From Tardiphaga sp. (lineage in GTDB: Bacteria; Pseudomonadota; Alphaproteobacteria; Rhizobiales; Xanthobacteraceae), in the NCBI GenBank assembly GCA_028290765.1, contig JAQGJF010000865.1, positions 1 through 8,515 of the forward strand: DNA of 8,515 nucleotides, given 5' to 3'. Positions 1-6,417 of this stretch are shown piece by piece. A program made the position numbers and the translations under genes. Each line of letters starts with the position of its first letter. Position 1 is the first letter of the stretch. The notes under the pieces are model-generated. The model did not search any database, was not told where the DNA came from, and was given only the letters and a program-made list of their open reading frames with translations.

Positions 1-699
1 GTCAATTCCGAGACCGACTTCGTCGCCCGCAACGAACAGTTCCAGGGCCTGGTCAAGATGATCGCGCAGGTCGCGCTCAAGACCGGCGCCGACGTCGGGA
101 AGATCAAGGCCGCCAAGGTCGGCGACGCCACCGTGGAAACCGCGATCACCGAAGCCATCGCGACCATCGGCGAAAACATGACGCTGCGCCGCGCCGCGGC
201 GCTGGAAGTCGGCGCCGGCGTGGTGTCGAGCTACGTCCACAACGCGGTGATCGAGGGCCTCGGCAAGATGGGCATCATCGTCGCGCTCGAATCGACCGGC
301 AAGACCGACGAACTGGCGGTGCTGGGCAAGCAGTTGGCGATGCATGTCGCCGCCGCCAACCCGCAGGCGCTGGATCCCGCCGCCCTCGATCCCGAGATCG
401 TGCGCCGTGAAAAGGACGTGCTCGCCGACAAATATCGCCAGCAGGGCAAGCCGGAAAACGTGATCGAAAAGATCGTCGAGTCCGGTTTGAAGACCTACTA
501 CAAGGAAGTCTGCCTGCTCGAGCAGGCTTTCATCCATGATACCGGCAAGTCGGTCGCCCAGGCGGTGAAAGAAGCTGAGGGTAAGGTCGGCGCGCCGATC
601 AAAGTGACCGGATTTGTGCGCTATGCTCTCGGCGAGGGAATCGAGAAGCAGACGTCCGATTTCGCGGCCGAGGTCGCGGCCGCCAGCGGCCAGAAGTAA
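1..699 (+). CDS. tsf: Elongation factor Ts, 3' part (5' end outside window)
   Basis: EF-Ts is the cytoplasmic guanine nucleotide exchange factor that reloads EF-Tu with GTP during translation elongation. The frame is open from base 1, and 232 codons precede the TAA at 697-699. The first visible residues, [11 protein letters not shown], are the highly conserved TDFVA core motif, whose Asp-Phe pair inserts near the Mg2+/GDP site of EF-Tu. As this motif sits near residue 80 in the family, about 75 N-terminal residues (the UBA-like EF-Tu-binding domain) lie upstream of the window. The rest is the core domain, then a charged helical part (near [12 protein letters not shown]) resembling the coiled-coil/dimerisation region, and the C-terminal segment with VCLLEQAF. 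The gene probably follows rpsB outside the window, as is usual. The end is normal and no frame break is seen. Identification is very secure. Confidence 0.97.
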   Translation, partial: VNSETDFVARNEQFQGLVKMIAQVALKTGADVGKIKAAKVGDATVETAITEAIATIGENMTLRRAAALEVGAGVVSSYVHNAVIEGLGKMGIIVALESTGKTDELAVLGKQLAMHVAAANPQALDPAALDPEIVRREKDVLADKYRQQGKPENVIEKIVESGLKTYYKEVCLLEQAFIHDTGKSVAQAVKEAEGKVGAPIKVTGFVRYALGEGIEKQTSDFAAEVAAASGQK

Positions 700-712
700 C
701 CGCCGGACCGTC

Positions 713-735
713 CTCCCGGCATCTGGTGCCGGGAG
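713..735 (+). terminator. Perfect 9-bp stem-loop between tsf and pyrH
   Basis: The arms CTCCCGGCA (713-721) and TGCCGGGAG (727-735) are perfect reverse complements around the five-base loop TCTGG. The structure starts 13 bases after the tsf stop and ends 30 bases before the pyrH start. Its position and strength fit a terminator or attenuator closing the rpsB-tsf transcript. However, the bases after it (TTGCTGCGCCC) contain no run of T, so it is not a canonical intrinsic terminator. It could instead be a partial terminator, an RNA processing site or a 3'-end stabiliser. The hairpin itself is certain from the sequence; the function is inferred. Confidence 0.55.
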
Positions 736-765
736 TTGCTGCGCCCGAAGGAAAGCGATCGCATC

Positions 766-1482
766 ATGGCTGAGCCGGTCTATCGTCGCGTTGTGATCAA
801 GCTTTCGGGCGAATATTTCGCCGGTTCGCAATCCGCCGGCTTTGACCAGCCCACCATCGATCGCATTGCCGGCGACCTGATTGCCGCCCAGCAGCTTGGT
901 GTCGAGGTCGCCGTCGTCGTCGGCGGCGGCAACATGGTCCGTGGCATGGAGGTGTCGTCGCGTGGCGTTTCGCGCACCACCGGCGATACCATGGGCATGC
1001 TCGCCACCGTGATGAATTGCCTCGCGCTTGAGGCGGCGATCGAGCGGCGCGGCAAGCCGGCCAGGACTTTGTCGGCTTTCGTAATGCCGCAGATCTGCGA
1101 GTTGTTCACCCACAGTGCGGCGCACAAATGTCTCGCCGAGGGGCGGATCGTGCTGCTCGGCGGCGGCACCGGCAATCCGTTCTCCACCACCGACACCACG
1201 GCGGTGTTGCGGGCCGCCGAAATCGGCGCGCAGGCGGTGCTCAAGGCCACCAATGTCGACGGCGTCTACAGCGCCGATCCGAAGAAAGACCCGTCCGCCA
1301 AGCGGTTTGACCGTCTGACCCACTCACAAGCGATTGAGGGCGGCTATAAGGTCATGGACGCGACAGCTTTCGCGCTTGCCCGCGAGACGTCGTTGCCTAT
1401 CATCGTGTTTTCGATCGCCGAACCGGGTTCGATCGGCGCGGTGCTGAGCGGTACGGGACGCGGCACCATCGTCGCGGGCTGA
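766..1482 (+). CDS. pyrH: UMP kinase (uridylate kinase)
   Basis: UMP kinase phosphorylates UMP to UDP with ATP in the cytoplasm, feeding all pyrimidine nucleotides; bacterial enzymes are hexamers of the amino-acid kinase fold. The 238-residue length is typical. Visible motifs are VVIKLSGE with Lys12 near the N terminus (phosphate binding), GGGNMVRG at residues 53-60 (glycine-rich nucleotide loop), [25 protein letters not shown] at 133-146 (UMP and phosphate contacts) and [14 protein letters not shown] chose the ATG at 766 because the conserved kinase core begins seven residues later and AAGGA lies at 748-752. The frame stays open to a TTG at 736, but that start abuts the stem-loop at 713-735 and has no good ribosome site. 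frr follows after 69 bases. No odd residues were noticed. Confidence 0.97.
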   Translation: MAEPVYRRVVIKLSGEYFAGSQSAGFDQPTIDRIAGDLIAAQQLGVEVAVVVGGGNMVRGMEVSSRGVSRTTGDTMGMLATVMNCLALEAAIERRGKPARTLSAFVMPQICELFTHSAAHKCLAEGRIVLLGGGTGNPFSTTDTTAVLRAAEIGAQAVLKATNVDGVYSADPKKDPSAKRFDRLTHSQAIEGGYKVMDATAFALARETSLPIIVFSIAEPGSIGAVLSGTGRGTIVAG

Positions 1483-1539
1483 TCTTCAGGAGAAGCTCGA
1501 TTCCGGCGCGTTGCGGCTGGTACGAGCCGGTTGTTCAAG

Positions 1540-1545
1540 AAGGAG
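1540..1545 (+). promoter_or_regulatory. Strong Shine-Dalgarno site of frr
   Basis: AAGGAG lies six bases before the ATG at 1552. It decides the frr start against the in-frame upstream TTG at 1531, which would place the ribosome site inside the coding region. Confidence 0.8.
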
Positions 1546-1551
1546 AACTGC

Positions 1552-2115
1552 ATGCCCACAGGCAATTTCGACATCAGCGAATTGAAACGCCGAATGCAGG
1601 GCGCCACCCAATCTCTCAAGCACGAGCTGGGCGGGTTGCGTACCGGCCGGGCGGCGGCGTCGATGCTGGAACCGGTGCAGGTCGAAGCCTACGGTTCCCA
1701 CATGCCGCTCAATCAGCTCGCCACCGTCAGCGTGCCGGAGCCGCGTCTGCTCTCGGTGCAGGTGTGGGACAAGTCGATGGTCAAGGCTGTGGAAAAGGCG
1801 ATCGTCGATTCCAATCTCGGTCTCAGTCCAGCGACCGAAGGACAGGTGCTTCGGTTGCGAATTCCCGAATTGAACGAAGAGCGGCGCAAGGAGCTGGTCA
1901 AGGTCGCGCACAAATATGCCGAGGCGGCCAAGGTCGCGGTGCGGCACGTCCGGCGCGACGGTCTCGATACCATCAAGAAGCTCGAGAAGAATCACGAGAT
2001 TTCCGAGGACGATCAGGAGCGGCTGGCGAACGACGTGCAGAAAGCGACCGATGGGTCGATCTCCGAGATCGATCAGTTGCTGGCGGCAAAGGAAAAGGAA
2101 ATCCTCACCGTTTGA
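1552..2115 (+). CDS. frr: Ribosome recycling factor
   Basis: RRF works with EF-G to split the post-termination ribosome so that subunits can be reused. The product is 187 residues, matching the family's usual 185-187. The N-terminal helix contains [20 protein letters not shown], a hallmark of the long three-helix bundle. The middle part (roughly residues 30-105) is the small beta domain carrying [14 protein letters not shown]. The C-terminal helices contain VRHVRRDG, with the basic Arg131, Arg134 and Arg135 cluster that meets 23S rRNA, and then [13 protein letters not shown]. The ATG at 1552 is supported by AAGGAG six bases upstream and by the length. The gene sits directly after pyrH, its standard neighbour. 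Identification is very secure and nothing looks broken. Confidence 0.97.
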   Translation: MPTGNFDISELKRRMQGATQSLKHELGGLRTGRAAASMLEPVQVEAYGSHMPLNQLATVSVPEPRLLSVQVWDKSMVKAVEKAIVDSNLGLSPATEGQVLRLRIPELNEERRKELVKVAHKYAEAAKVAVRHVRRDGLDTIKKLEKNHEISEDDQERLANDVQKATDGSISEIDQLLAAKEKEILTV

Positions 2116-2166
2116 GGTATATTCTACCGGACTGGTTGCAATGAATGAATCTGCGCATGATCTTTT

Positions 2167-2190
2167 CGCCAAATTGCACACATTTTGGCG
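2167..2190. repeat. Inverted repeat in the frr-uppS gap
   Basis: CGCCAAA (2167-2173) and TTTGGCG (2184-2190) are perfect 7-base reverse complements separated by ten bases. The repeat lies 11 bases before the GGGGA ribosome site of uppS. It could be an operator or an RNA hairpin in the uppS leader. No T-run follows, so it is not an intrinsic terminator. A 7-bp repeat can arise by chance, so functional confidence is low. Confidence 0.35.
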
Positions 2191-2201
2191 GGGCATGCGT
2201 T

Positions 2202-2206
2202 GGGGA
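2202..2206 (+). promoter_or_regulatory. Ribosome-binding site of uppS
   Basis: GGGGA sits seven bases before the ATG at 2214. An in-frame TAA at 2208-2210, two codons upstream of that ATG, rules out any earlier start, so this short site fixes the uppS start. Confidence 0.7.
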
Positions 2207-2213
2207 TTAACCG

Positions 2214-2972
2214 ATGTCGAACGCCGCAGCGCCTGCAACTGACGGATCGGATCGATCCGAAGGGCCTTTGCATGTCGCCATCATCATGGATGGCAACGGA
2301 CGTTGGGCGGCGGCCCGTGGACTTCCCCGCGCCGAAGGTCACCGCCGCGGCGTCGAGGCGCTGCGGCGCGTGGTTCGGGCGGCCGGCGAGCTCGGCATTC
2401 GGTATCTGACGATTTTCTCGTTCAGCTCGGAAAACTGGTCGCGTCCCGCGACCGAAATCGGCGATCTGTTCGGCCTGTTGCGGCGCTTTATCCGCAACGA
2501 CCTTGCCACGCTGCATCGCGACGGCGTGCGGGTGCGGGTGATCGGCGAACGCGAAGGCCTCGAGCCGGATATCTGCGCGCTCCTGAACGAGGCGGAAGAA
2601 CTGACCCGAAACAACACGCGACTTAGTCTCATCGTGGCGTTCAATTACGGTTCGCGACAGGAAATCGCCAATGCGGCGCAGCGGCTGGCCCGCGAGGTCG
2701 CCGAAGGCAAACGCGATCCGGCGACCATCAACGCCGACGCGCTCGGCCAATATCTCGACGCGCCGGATATCCCCGATCCCGATCTCATCATCCGAACCAG
2801 CGGCGAGCAGCGGCTGTCGAACTTCCTGATGTGGCAGGCGGCTTACAGCGAGTTCGTGTTCGTCCCGATCCACTGGCCGGATTTCGACAAGGCCGCGCTC
2901 GAGGGCGCGATTGCCGAATACGCCAGACGCGAGCGCCGTTTCGGCGGCCTGGCCGCGAAAACCGGATCGTGA
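2214..2972 (+). CDS. uppS: Undecaprenyl diphosphate synthase (cis-prenyltransferase)
   Basis: UppS adds eight isopentenyl units in cis to farnesyl diphosphate, making the C55 lipid carrier for peptidoglycan and surface polysaccharides. The enzyme is cytosolic and associates with the membrane. The 252-residue protein lines up with E. coli numbering: catalytic Asp26 in IIMDGNGRW, His43 in RAEGH, the SSENW block at residues 71-75, Arg77, then Arg194, Glu198, Arg200 and Ser202 in [10 protein letters not shown] and Glu213 in AAYSEF, which bind diphosphate and Mg2+. All expected catalytic residues are present. The start is forced by an in-frame stop at 2208-2210 and supported by GGGGA. The gene is separated from frr by 98 bases but overlaps cdsA by four bases, suggesting coupled translation. 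Its substrate IPP derives from the pathway opened by dxr two genes on. Confidence 0.97.
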   Translation: MSNAAAPATDGSDRSEGPLHVAIIMDGNGRWAAARGLPRAEGHRRGVEALRRVVRAAGELGIRYLTIFSFSSENWSRPATEIGDLFGLLRRFIRNDLATLHRDGVRVRVIGEREGLEPDICALLNEAEELTRNNTRLSLIVAFNYGSRQEIANAAQRLAREVAEGKRDPATINADALGQYLDAPDIPDPDLIIRTSGEQRLSNFLMWQAAYSEFVFVPIHWPDFDKAALEGAIAEYARRERRFGGLAAKTGS

Positions 2973-3826
2973 CAGGCGTGAGCCAGGACAAGGCGGCGCC
3001 GACGCCTAGCGCCGATCAGGGTTCGCGAAATCTCGTGACGCGGATTCTCGCGGCCCTGGTTCTGATACCGGTCGCGATTGCCTTGGCCTATGCGGGCGGC
3101 TGGCTCTGGCTCAGCCTCGTGGTTCTCGCCGCGGTCGGTCTGTATGTGGAATGGCTGATGGTCGTCGGCGCCGCGCGCCAAATGCCGGTGGTCGCGGCCG
3201 GCGTGGTGGCGCTGGTGCTGGCCGGAGCAGGGCTCGCGCTCGGCCGGATCGAGGTGTCGCTCGGGATTCTCGCGCTCGGCGTCGCCGTCACGGCGGTGAC
3301 GGCTGCCGAACGCCGCGGCTGGGTCGCGCTCGGCCTCGGCTATGCGTCCGCGGCGCTCGTCGCCTCGGTGCTGGTCCGCCTCGACCAGGTCTGGGGCTTC
3401 GTCGCGCTGATGCTGATTCTGCTGATCGTCTGGGTCACGGACATTGGCGGCTATTTTGCCGGTCGCGGGTTGGGCGGCCCGAAACTCTGGCCGCGCGTCA
3501 GCCCTAAAAAGACCTGGGCGGGGGCGATCGGCGGCTTTACGGCCAGTCTCGCCGTCGCGGCCGGATTTGCCGCGCTGGGTTTGGGCAAAATGGTCCCGCT
3601 GCTGTTGCTCGCGGCGGTTCTTTCCATTGTTTCGCAGCTCGGCGACCTGTTCGAATCGGCGGTGAAGCGCGCCTTCGGCGTCAAGGATTCGAGCCAGATC
3701 ATCCCGGGGCACGGCGGCTTGCTCGACCGGCTCGACGGTTACGTCTTTGCGGTCGTCGCGGCCGCGCTAATCGGCTTTTTGCGCCATGGTGCGGATGGCG
3801 TCGGCCGCGGTCTTATGGTTTGGTGA
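2969..3826 (+). CDS. cdsA: Phosphatidate cytidylyltransferase (CDP-diglyceride synthase)
   Basis: CdsA is an inner-membrane enzyme that joins CTP and phosphatidic acid to give CDP-diacylglycerol, the precursor of bacterial phospholipids. The product is 285 residues, the same length as the E. coli enzyme. After about 20 soluble residues it is almost entirely hydrophobic, with several membrane segments. Conserved cytosolic parts are DIGGYFAGR from Asp158, SPKKTWAG from Ser178, and the family signature at residues 230-256, beginning SAVKR, running through KD and HGG, and ending DRLD; it carries the metal-binding acidic residues. No ATG is available near the start. I chose the GTG at 2969, whose GTGA overlaps the uppS stop; a second in-frame GTG at 2978 is also possible. 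dxr starts four bases after the stop. Function is secure; the start is uncertain by three codons. Confidence 0.95.
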   Translation: MTGVSQDKAAPTPSADQGSRNLVTRILAALVLIPVAIALAYAGGWLWLSLVVLAAVGLYVEWLMVVGAARQMPVVAAGVVALVLAGAGLALGRIEVSLGILALGVAVTAVTAAERRGWVALGLGYASAALVASVLVRLDQVWGFVALMLILLIVWVTDIGGYFAGRGLGGPKLWPRVSPKKTWAGAIGGFTASLAVAAGFAALGLGKMVPLLLLAAVLSIVSQLGDLFESAVKRAFGVKDSSQIIPGHGGLLDRLDGYVFAVVAAALIGFLRHGADGVGRGLMVW

Positions 3827-3830
3827 AATC

Positions 3831-5054
3831 ATGAGTGCAGTTCCATTGCGAAACGGCAAGGCCGTGGCTTCCGGCGTGCGTCGTGTCAGCGTCCTCGGCG
3901 CGACCGGGTCGATCGGCGACAGCACGATGGATTTGCTGAGAGCGGCGCGCGACCGGTATCAGGTGGAGGCGTTGACTGCCAACACCAACGTCCAGGGGCT
4001 GGCGGCGCTGGCCAAGGAATTTGGCGCGCGATTCGCGGCGGTGGCCGATGCGTCGCTGCTTGGCGCTCTTCGGGAAGCGCTCGCCGGCACCGGCATCGCC
4101 TGCGGCGCCGGGGAGAGCGCGATTATCGAGGCCGCCGAGCGTCCGGCGGACTGGATCATGGCCGCCATCAGCGGTGCGGCGGGCCTGAAGCCGGCGCTTG
4201 CCGCCGTCGACCGGGGCACCACTATCGCTCTCGCCAACAAAGAGTGCCTGGTCTGCGCGGGCGACTTCTTCATGCAGCGCGCGGCAAAGGCCGGAGCCCG
4301 CATCCTGCCGGCCGATTCGGAGCACAATGCGCTGTTTCAGGCGCTGCATTCCGGCAACCGCGAAGAACTCACCCGTGTCATCATCACCGCGTCCGGCGGA
4401 CCGTTTCGCACCTGGGCTGCCGCCGATATCGAACAGGCGACACTGGCGCAGGCGTTGAAGCATCCGAACTGGAGCATGGGACAGAAGATCACCATCGATT
4501 CGGCCTCGATGATGAACAAGGGGCTCGAGGTGATCGAAGCGTCTTATCTGTTCGCGCTCGCGCCGGACGAAATCGATGTGCTGGTGCATCCGCAATCGAT
4601 CATCCACGGCATGGTCGAATTTTCCGATCGGTCGGTGGTCGCGCAATTGGGCGCTCCCGACATGCGCACGCCGATCGCGCATTGCCTGGGCTGGCCGGAA
4701 CGTATCGTCGGACCGGCAGCCCCGCTCGATCTGGCGAAAATCGGCCAGCTGACCTTCGAGGCCCCCGATTTCGAGCGGTTCCCGGGATTGCGGCTGGCAT
4801 ACGATGCGCTGCGGACCGGCAATGGTGCGACCACCGTCTACAATGCGGCCAATGAGGTCGCGGTGGCTGCGTTCATCCAGCACCAGATCCGATTTGGCGC
4901 GATCGCGCGGCTCGTCGAAGCGACGATGGAACAATGGACCAGGTCGGGGAACCTGGCCCCTCTGACCTCCGCCGACGACGCGATTTCCATTGACCATAAT
5001 GCCAGAAAAATGGCTGCCACCCTCTTGCCTCAAATTGCCGCAAAGGCATCCTAG
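3831..5054 (+). CDS. dxr: 1-deoxy-D-xylulose 5-phosphate reductoisomerase
   Basis: Dxr (IspC) converts DXP to 2-C-methyl-D-erythritol 4-phosphate with NADPH, the committed step of the MEP isoprenoid pathway, in the cytoplasm. The 407-residue protein shows the NADPH loop GATGSIG at residues 23-29, [10 protein letters not shown], the metal-binding ADSEHN with Asp162 and Glu164, Ser188 in ASGGPFR, His211 and Trp214 in HPNWSMG (the flexible active-site flap), and SMMNKGLE with Ser226, Asn229, Lys230 and Glu233. All catalytic positions are intact. The ATG at 3831 is four bases after the cdsA stop. The frame is open back to an ATG at 3786 inside cdsA, but the residues added do not resemble a family N terminus. 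The 41-base spacing to rseP and the tight cdsA junction suggest one transcript. Confidence 0.97.
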   Translation: MSAVPLRNGKAVASGVRRVSVLGATGSIGDSTMDLLRAARDRYQVEALTANTNVQGLAALAKEFGARFAAVADASLLGALREALAGTGIACGAGESAIIEAAERPADWIMAAISGAAGLKPALAAVDRGTTIALANKECLVCAGDFFMQRAAKAGARILPADSEHNALFQALHSGNREELTRVIITASGGPFRTWAAADIEQATLAQALKHPNWSMGQKITIDSASMMNKGLEVIEASYLFALAPDEIDVLVHPQSIIHGMVEFSDRSVVAQLGAPDMRTPIAHCLGWPERIVGPAAPLDLAKIGQLTFEAPDFERFPGLRLAYDALRTGNGATTVYNAANEVAVAAFIQHQIRFGAIARLVEATMEQWTRSGNLAPLTSADDAISIDHNARKMAATLLPQIAAKAS

Positions 5055-5083
5055 GTAGTTTGGGGGAGCCTTGGGCTCTTTGG

Positions 5084-5090
5084 AAGGGGA
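5084..5090 (+). promoter_or_regulatory. Strong Shine-Dalgarno site of rseP
   Basis: AAGGGGA ends five bases before the ATG at 5096. It argues for that start over the in-frame TTG at 5060, which lies only five bases after the dxr stop and would put this site inside the gene. Confidence 0.75.
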
Positions 5091-5095
5091 ACTGG

Positions 5096-6262
5096 ATGCT
5101 CGACTATTTTATGCATGGTCTCAATACGTTAAGCCACGGCGTGGTCGGTTACATCATCCCTTTCCTGTTCGTGCTGACGATCGTTGTTTTCTTCCATGAG
5201 CTCGGCCATTTCCTGGTCGCCCGCTGGGCCGGCGTGAAGGTGCTGACGTTCTCGCTCGGGTTCGGTCCGGAACTTTGCGGTTTCAACGACCGCCACGGCA
5301 CCCGCTGGAAGATTTCGGCGATACCGCTCGGCGGCTATGTCAAGTTCTTCGGCGACGACACCGAAGCCAGCACACCGTCGAATGCGACGCTCGCCACCAT
5401 GAGCGAAGAAGAGCGCAACTTCAGCTTCCATCACAAGAAGGTCGGTCCGCGCGCGGCGATCGTCGCTGCCGGCCCGATCGCGAATTTCATTCTGGCGATC
5501 GTGATTTTCGCCGCGCTGTTCACGTTCTTCGGCAAGCCGAGCACCACGGCGCGGGTCGATGTCGTGCAAGAGAACAGCGCCGCCGCGGCTGCGGGCTTCA
5601 AGGCCGGTGATATCGTGACGGCGATCGACGGCAACGCCATCGACAGCTTCACCGCCATGCAACGGATCGTCGTCGGCGAAGCCGGGCGGACGCATTCCTT
5701 CACGGTCAAGCGCGGCGATTCTTCGCTGGTGCTGAGCGCCACGCCCGAGCTCAAAGAAGTCACGGACAGTTTCGGCAACGTGCATCGCATGGGCCAACTG
5801 GGCATTCAGCGCACCAACTCCCCGGGAGATGTGACCACCGAGCGGGTAGACCCGGCGACGGCGCTGTGGCTCGGCGTCAAGGAAACCTGGTTCGTGGTGG
5901 ATTCGACGCTGTCCTATATCGGGAACATTTTCACCGGGCGCGCCAGTCCGGACCAGATCGGCGGACCGATCCGAATCGCCCAGATCTCCGGTCAGGTGGC
6001 GACGCTGGGCCTGATGCCGCTGATTCACCTGGCCGCGGTGCTTTCGGTTTCGATCGGTTTGCTGAACCTGTTTCCGGTGCCGCTGCTCGATGGCGGTCAT
6101 CTTTTGTTCTATGCCGCGGAGGTCCTGAGAGGGCGCCCGCTGTCGGAGCGGTCCCAGGAATACGGCTTCCGTGTCGGCCTTGCTTTGGTGCTGATGTTAA
6201 TGGTTTTCGCCTTCTATAATGATGTCCATCAGGTGCCCTGGCTGAAAAGCTTTTTCGGTTAG
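5096..6262 (+). CDS. rseP: RseP-type site-2 intramembrane zinc metalloprotease
   Basis: This inner-membrane protease belongs to family M50. In E. coli, RseP cleaves the anti-sigma factor RseA and clears signal-peptide remnants; the Caulobacter relative MmpA releases PodJ. The substrate here cannot be read from the sequence. The 388-residue protein has a first membrane segment with the zinc motif HELGH at residues 34-38 (catalytic Glu35), a second conserved block GPIANFIL at 126-133, a PDZ domain at about 140-225 with GFKAGDIVTAIDG, and a C-terminal membrane segment with NLFPVPLLDGGH, where Asp332 is the third zinc ligand. E. coli RseP is 450 residues with two PDZ domains; here only one is apparent. 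The ATG at 5096 is chosen by the AAGGGGA site. Its place between dxr and bamA is the standard one. Confidence 0.94.
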   Translation: MLDYFMHGLNTLSHGVVGYIIPFLFVLTIVVFFHELGHFLVARWAGVKVLTFSLGFGPELCGFNDRHGTRWKISAIPLGGYVKFFGDDTEASTPSNATLATMSEEERNFSFHHKKVGPRAAIVAAGPIANFILAIVIFAALFTFFGKPSTTARVDVVQENSAAAAAGFKAGDIVTAIDGNAIDSFTAMQRIVVGEAGRTHSFTVKRGDSSLVLSATPELKEVTDSFGNVHRMGQLGIQRTNSPGDVTTERVDPATALWLGVKETWFVVDSTLSYIGNIFTGRASPDQIGGPIRIAQISGQVATLGLMPLIHLAAVLSVSIGLLNLFPVPLLDGGHLLFYAAEVLRGRPLSERSQEYGFRVGLALVLMLMVFAFYNDVHQVPWLKSFFG

Positions 6263-6315
6263 TGGCCGATGGGCAACGTCTTGGAATGAAATTGAAATTG
6301 CACTGCGAAAGGCCG

Positions 6316-6332
6316 TTTGCCAGTTGGGCAAA
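6316..6332. repeat. Palindrome upstream of bamA
   Basis: TTTGCC (6316-6321) and GGCAAA (6327-6332) are perfect 6-base reverse complements with a five-base spacer. The palindrome overlaps the -35 element of the candidate promoter at 6317-6344, where a repressor site would be expected. GGGCAA also occurs at 6271, 6326 and 6347 in the same gap. A role as operator is only a suggestion; the repeat is short. Confidence 0.3.
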
Positions 6333-6344
6333 ATTGTCTACAAG
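6317..6344 (+). promoter_or_regulatory. Candidate sigma-70 type promoter of bamA
   Basis: TTGCCA at 6317-6322 matches five of six bases of the -35 consensus TTGACA. TACAAG at 6339-6344 matches four of six bases of TATAAT, with a 16-base spacer. Transcription would begin near 6351, about 65 bases before the bamA ATG. It lies in the longest gap of the window (155 bases), consistent with bamA having its own promoter besides read-through from rseP. Matches of this quality occur by chance, so this remains tentative. Confidence 0.3.
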
Positions 6345-6417
6345 CAGGGCAACAAATGGGAATCTGTCGGTTCGTAGGGGTGCGGACCGGCTGTGGAATG
6401 ATAAGGGCGCGTTGCGC

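Noticed and set aside
736..765. Upstream TTG start for pyrH adding ten residues
   Set aside because: It directly abuts the tsf-pyrH hairpin, lacks a ribosome site, and the added residues precede a normal family N terminus at 766.
1514..1529. Small inverted repeat CGGCT/AGCCG in the pyrH-frr gap
   Set aside because: The stem is only five bases with a six-base loop and no T-run; this is expected by chance in GC-rich DNA.
2118..2123. TATATT resembling a -10 box just after frr
   Set aside because: No -35-like hexamer lies at a proper distance upstream; the bases there are AAGGAA in the frr coding end.
3786..3830. Upstream ATG for dxr inside cdsA
   Set aside because: It adds 15 residues unlike dxr N termini and overlaps cdsA by 41 bases; the ATG at 3831 gives the usual length.
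3813..5033. Antisense open frame of 406 codons opposite dxr, with similar long ones opposite cdsA (2843-3712) and rseP (5129-6100)
   Set aside because: They mirror the coding strand genes exactly and their composition is typical of reverse-strand translation of GC-rich codons; no recognisable domain.
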